From NCBI GenBank assembly GCA_010015655.1, contig ML976681.1:1-18982 (forward strand): a stretch of 18,982 bases of DNA, given 5' to 3'. Below the pieces are notes generated by a model, which searched no databases, had not been told where the DNA came from, and worked only from the letters and a program-made list of their open reading frames with translations. The number at the start of each line of letters is the position of its first letter. Positions within the stretch are counted from its first letter, which is position 1. A program made the position numbers and the translations under genes. Below, piece by piece: positions 16,901-18,982 of the stretch. Source of the DNA: Bimuria novae-zelandiae CBS 107.79 (lineage: Eukaryota; Ascomycota; Dothideomycetes; Pleosporales; Didymosphaeriaceae).

Positions 16901-16928
16901 TACAGTCACTAGCAAATGCGGCTTCACA
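16901..16928 (+). repeat. Isolated copy of the MITE terminal repeat
   Basis: TACAGTCACTAGCAAATGCG and the following GCTTCACA match the ends of the MITE at 17842-18014. It starts at TA inside a pogo coding remnant. No opposite end was found close by, so it is a broken copy. Confidence 0.65.
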
Positions 16929-16931
16929 TAA

Positions 16932-17057
16932 TCCTAATCAGAAGTTAATATTTTAGGAGAGAAACGTCTATAGAATAAAAATATATTAGTTAGATATGGC
17001 GCACAGTCAACGATTAGGGATCTCGTGAACAAAGTCTATTAAGAACTTAAGAAGTGG
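16932..17057. other. AT-rich spacer before the first solo LTR
   Basis: 126 bp without recognisable genes. The last bases, GAACTTAAGAAGTGG, are purine-rich and directly abut the LTR, so they could be a retrotransposon polypurine tract. If so, the LTR is a 3' LTR and this is the tail of a lost internal region. Confidence 0.3.
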
Positions 17058-17333
17058 TGTCCGATTACATGGTCCTTTGCATCTGCAAGGAGGCTGGCGC
17101 ACTTACGCCCTTGCATTCCGCCCTCGCTCAACACGCAAGGAATGACGCAGGGAATGAAGCAAGGGATGAAGCAAGGGATGAAGCAAGGGATGAAGCAAGG
17201 GATATTTAGACAAGCAATCCAAAGATAAAAGGGAGAGTCCCAGACCTCTCAAACACACAGAAAATTAATACCTCAATTCATCTCAATCAATTATTATCTT
17301 TTCATCTTATCAGATTACCCTTCCAATCTGACA
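17058..17333 (+). mobile_element. LTR remnant A (TG...CA), copia-like, with minisatellite
   Basis: Starts TGTCCGATTACATGG and ends CCAATCTGACA. The first 45 bp and last 55 bp match LTR B closely, while the middle is unrelated. No 5-bp duplication is present (AGTGG on the left, ATACC on the right). A TATA-like AAGATAAAAGG lies in the middle. No coding region of the parent element is in the window. Confidence 0.75.
17135..17206 (+). repeat. 12-bp minisatellite, six units
   Basis: Units of the type GCAAGGGATGAA, 17135-17206; the third to fifth units are identical and the outer ones diverge. Inside LTR A and absent from LTR B. Confidence 0.9.
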
Positions 17334-17469
17334 ATACCCCGGCACACAGGTATGGATATTATCCTTACGCTCTTATTAGCTAATATTGGCCCACTAGATT
17401 ATTTGTTGTATAAAAAGGGAGGCTAGGGACGCGATACATTGCCCTTTATATTTAGGCAGTAAGTTAAGT
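17334..17469. other. Spacer between the two LTR remnants
   Basis: 136 bp without recognisable gene or repeat; target DNA of LTR B at its right edge. Confidence 0.3.
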
Positions 17470-17474
17470 ATATT

Positions 17475-17746
17475 TGTCCGATTACATGGCCCTTTGCACA
17501 CGCAAAGGTAGCTGGCGCAACCCTACACAAAGAGACCTTGCCAGCAGTCTGGTTTATTCGCACAAGTCCGGGCGGGACAAAGGGCAACTCTTATTAATCA
17601 ACAGAAATAGATTAGTGTATTAGTGTAAGACGTAAGAATATAAGAGTCTTACATTCTTACAGGGACAGACAGACAATTTATACCACAACTGATCTCAACC
17701 AATTATTATCTTTTCATCTTATCCAGATTACCCTTCCAATCTGACA
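17475..17746 (+). mobile_element. Solo LTR B with perfect target duplication
   Basis: TGTCCGATT...CCAATCTGACA, 272 bp, flanked by ATATT at 17470-17474 and 17747-17751. A duplication on both sides of one LTR is the product of recombination between the two LTRs of a full element. It has an internal inverted repeat GTAAGAAT/ATTCTTAC. Confidence 0.85.
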
Positions 17747-17751
17747 ATATT

Positions 17752-17839
17752 AATATAGCCAAAGTAACGTTATATTGTAAGTTAATTAATATATAGTAAA
17801 CAGCATGCAGAGAAAGGGATTGCAATAGTATAAGTCTAA
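17752..17839. other. AT-rich spacer
   Basis: 88 bp between LTR B and the MITE. Nothing recognised. Confidence 0.3.
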
Positions 17840-17841
17840 TA

Positions 17842-18014
17842 CAGTTACTAATAAATGCAGCTTCACCCTCGCAAGCAGTAACGCTAGTTATTACTATCTT
17901 ACTAGTAGAATTTTAGATCCTTCCCACTAATACCATTGTTTGAAAACTGCTGACAGAAGGTGGGTTGGCGAAAAACGATGGTGTAAAGGGTGAAGCAGTA
18001 TTTGTTAGTGACTG
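17842..18014. mobile_element. Tc1/mariner-like MITE, 173 bp
   Basis: TA at 17840-17841 and 18015-18016 flank an element starting CAGTTACTAA and ending TTAGTGACTG. The inverted ends, counted with the TA, are 29 bp (17840-17868 and 17988-18016) with 25 matches. A start of CAGT next to TA is typical of Tc1/mariner elements. No coding capacity. A third copy of the end is at 16901. Confidence 0.8.
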
Positions 18015-18045
18015 TACCTAACTGTCTATAAGTGTTTGTTATGCC

Positions 18046-18190
18046 CAGCGCTGCCAACGAATCGAACAGGATCCGAACAAGGTGCTTGTTCGTTCGTTCG
18101 GCCCACATACAAATGTTCGTTCGTTCGAGACGACTCGAACAGGAGCATCTTCGAACAGTCCAACGAACGTTCGGCCGAACGTTCGTATAA
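18046..18190. repeat. Subterminal CGAAC/GTTCG motif array of the hAT element
   Basis: I count six CGAAC and eight GTTCG pentamers in 145 bp, including two GTTCGTTCGTTCG runs. Arrays of short motifs near the ends are known transposase-binding regions in hAT elements. They end in a perfect 24-bp palindrome at 18163-18186 (half-site ACGAACGTTCGG). Confidence 0.75.
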
Positions 18191-18251
18191 AACTTTCCTA
18201 ATTAGGAAGCAGGTTGGTGTTGTGGTTAAGAAACTAGCTATTGTCCACTAG

Positions 18252-18982
18252 CTAGATGTTTTGGCCGGCATCCTTCTTGACGACGTGTTTTGACAACGCC
18301 GTGAGGTGACTCGATACGGCGTCTCTCGTGAGCCAGTTCTTCTGCAGTTGTAGAGCTTCGACGACGGCTGGCGATAATGAATTGCGATCGCACGTGATTG
18401 TTCTCCTAGCGGACGAGAAACACCGCTCGCAGTCGCATGAGGTGGCTGGCACAGAGAGATGATCCATCGCCATCTTGTATACAACTGGGAAGCGTTTCTG
18501 ACCTACGTCAACCCACCAGCGGTGTGGATCCTGCATCAATTTGTACATGTCCGGGGACGCGGAGCTCGTTAGTCTGTCGTCGTAGAGACTGTCAAAGTAT
18601 TCGTCGAGCTGCGACGTGCGTTTCTGCCGCTTATGTGCCTTCTTGCCTGTGAGAAGGTGATCGTCTACAAACATTGTGCGGAGTCTCCGTTCGTCGCTGG
18701 CATACGCCCCAGGGACCTTGCGCGTGCGTGGGACCTCTGGGAGCTCGTCGAGGTCGTCGGCGTCGCGTGCCTCTGCCGCCAGGTATTGTTTGTATACGTC
18801 CCGAATCGATTTCTCCGCTGCCTTATACCACATTGGGTGTGCCTTCCACTGGGTCTTGAACCATGAGAGGCGTAGGCATGGGTACATGGCCGTCGCCACG
18901 CAATAGAGACTCGGTGTCTGGTCGGCTGGCAACACCAGCTTTGTGAAATATGTAATCAGCTTCTCGTGGGCGAGCTTAACGC
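18252..18982 (-). CDS. hAT-family transposase, C-terminal part (partial, frame intact)
   Basis: The frame is open from the right edge to TAG at 18254-18252, 243 codons, without stops or shifts. Blocks: KLITYFTKLVLPADQTPSL, YPCLRLSWFKTQW, an acidic and basic linker (residues ARDADDLDELPEV and KKAHKRQKR), then the hAT dimerisation domain: RWWVDVGQKRFPVVYKMAMD, LSVPATSCDCERCFSSARR, CDRNSLSPAVVEALQLQKNW. The C-E-R-x-F-S motif is intact. The N-terminal zinc finger and the first catalytic residues lie outside the window. In contrast to the pogo elements nearby there are no RIP-type stops, so this copy may be young or low in copy number. It would catalyse cut-and-paste transposition. Confidence 0.88.
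   Translation of the reverse strand, partial: VKLAHEKLITYFTKLVLPADQTPSLYCVATAMYPCLRLSWFKTQWKAHPMWYKAAEKSIRDVYKQYLAAEARDADDLDELPEVPRTRKVPGAYASDERRLRTMFVDDHLLTGKKAHKRQKRTSQLDEYFDSLYDDRLTSSASPDMYKLMQDPHRWWVDVGQKRFPVVYKMAMDHLSVPATSCDCERCFSSARRTITCDRNSLSPAVVEALQLQKNWLTRDAVSSHLTALSKHVVKKDAGQNI

Larger units (their letters stand above)
18046..18982 (-). mobile_element. hAT transposon, 3' end and partial transposase (runs off the window)
   Basis: The left end CAGCGCTGCCAACGA starts at 18046; the preceding GTTATGCC (18038-18045) would be one copy of the 8-bp target duplication. About 200 bp of subterminal DNA with many CGAAC/GTTCG motifs lies between the end and the transposase stop codon. The other end is beyond 18982, so the duplication cannot be confirmed here. 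Confidence 0.75.

Noticed and set aside
16559..16927. Minus-strand frame of 122 codons
   Set aside because: Antisense to a pogo C-terminal block that is clearly readable on the plus strand.
17135..17206. Six 12-bp units considered as a CRISPR-like array
   Set aside because: Units are directly adjacent with no spacers. It is a minisatellite inside an LTR.
17058..17746. LTR A and LTR B considered as the two LTRs of one element
   Set aside because: B alone has its own matching 5-bp duplication, the middles are unrelated, and the 141 bp between them has no primer site or purine tract next to the correct ends.
1..18982. tRNA, rRNA or other structured RNA genes
   Set aside because: No cloverleaf with A and B boxes and no rRNA-like segment was seen. 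The only tRNA-like match is the complement of an anticodon arm in the primer site.

Overview
This window looks like nuclear DNA of a filamentous ascomycete (Pezizomycotina). The evidence is short GT-AG introns of 48-82 bp with CTAAC/CTGAC-type branch points, a class II cytochrome P450 with an N-terminal anchor, a secreted GH29 alpha-L-fucosidase, pogo/Fot1-type transposons, and heavy C-to-T / G-to-A decay of repeats that matches repeat-induced point mutation (RIP). I cannot name the species; a Dothideomycete is only a guess.

Layout. (1) 1-5278 is a gene-bearing, GC-balanced segment: the 5' end of an unidentified gene (minus), a complete P450 gene with one intron (minus), a 429-bp divergent intergenic region with its own repeats, and a complete three-exon GH29 gene (plus). 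(2) 5279-10764 is a nested transposon island. An unmutated 337-bp stub of a Fot1/pogo-like element starts 4 bp after the fucosidase stop codon. It is followed by 227 bp of unidentified sequence, a RIP-degraded pogo-type element (5847-8369) carrying a 407-bp miniature LTR retrotransposon, and a 457-bp deleted pogo derivative (8416-10764) that was split by a full 1.89-kb Fot1-like element (8526-10415). TA or 5-bp target duplications can be read directly at most ends. (3) 10944-12587 is an intact, unrecognised 547-residue ORF with octapeptide repeats and a predicted coiled coil. (4) 12871-16531 is a mosaic of minus-strand wreckage: a RecQ-type helicase pseudogene resembling fungal telomere-linked helicases, a second piece of what looks like the same protein family out of its expected order, an internally deleted pogo transposase, and a pogo 5' end joined to the helicase remnant. 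(5) 16689-18982 holds a pogo C-terminal fragment, two solo LTRs (one with a perfect 5-bp duplication), a 173-bp Tc1/mariner-like MITE, and one end of a hAT transposon with an intact partial transposase running off the window.

The P450 and the fucosidase are divergently transcribed and could share control elements, but nothing in the sequence links their chemistry. The downstream region is best read as a transposon trap. Long repeats carry RIP-type stops, short stubs stay clean, and one ORF of unknown function survives between them. The most unusual object is the 407-bp LTR element at 7883-8289.
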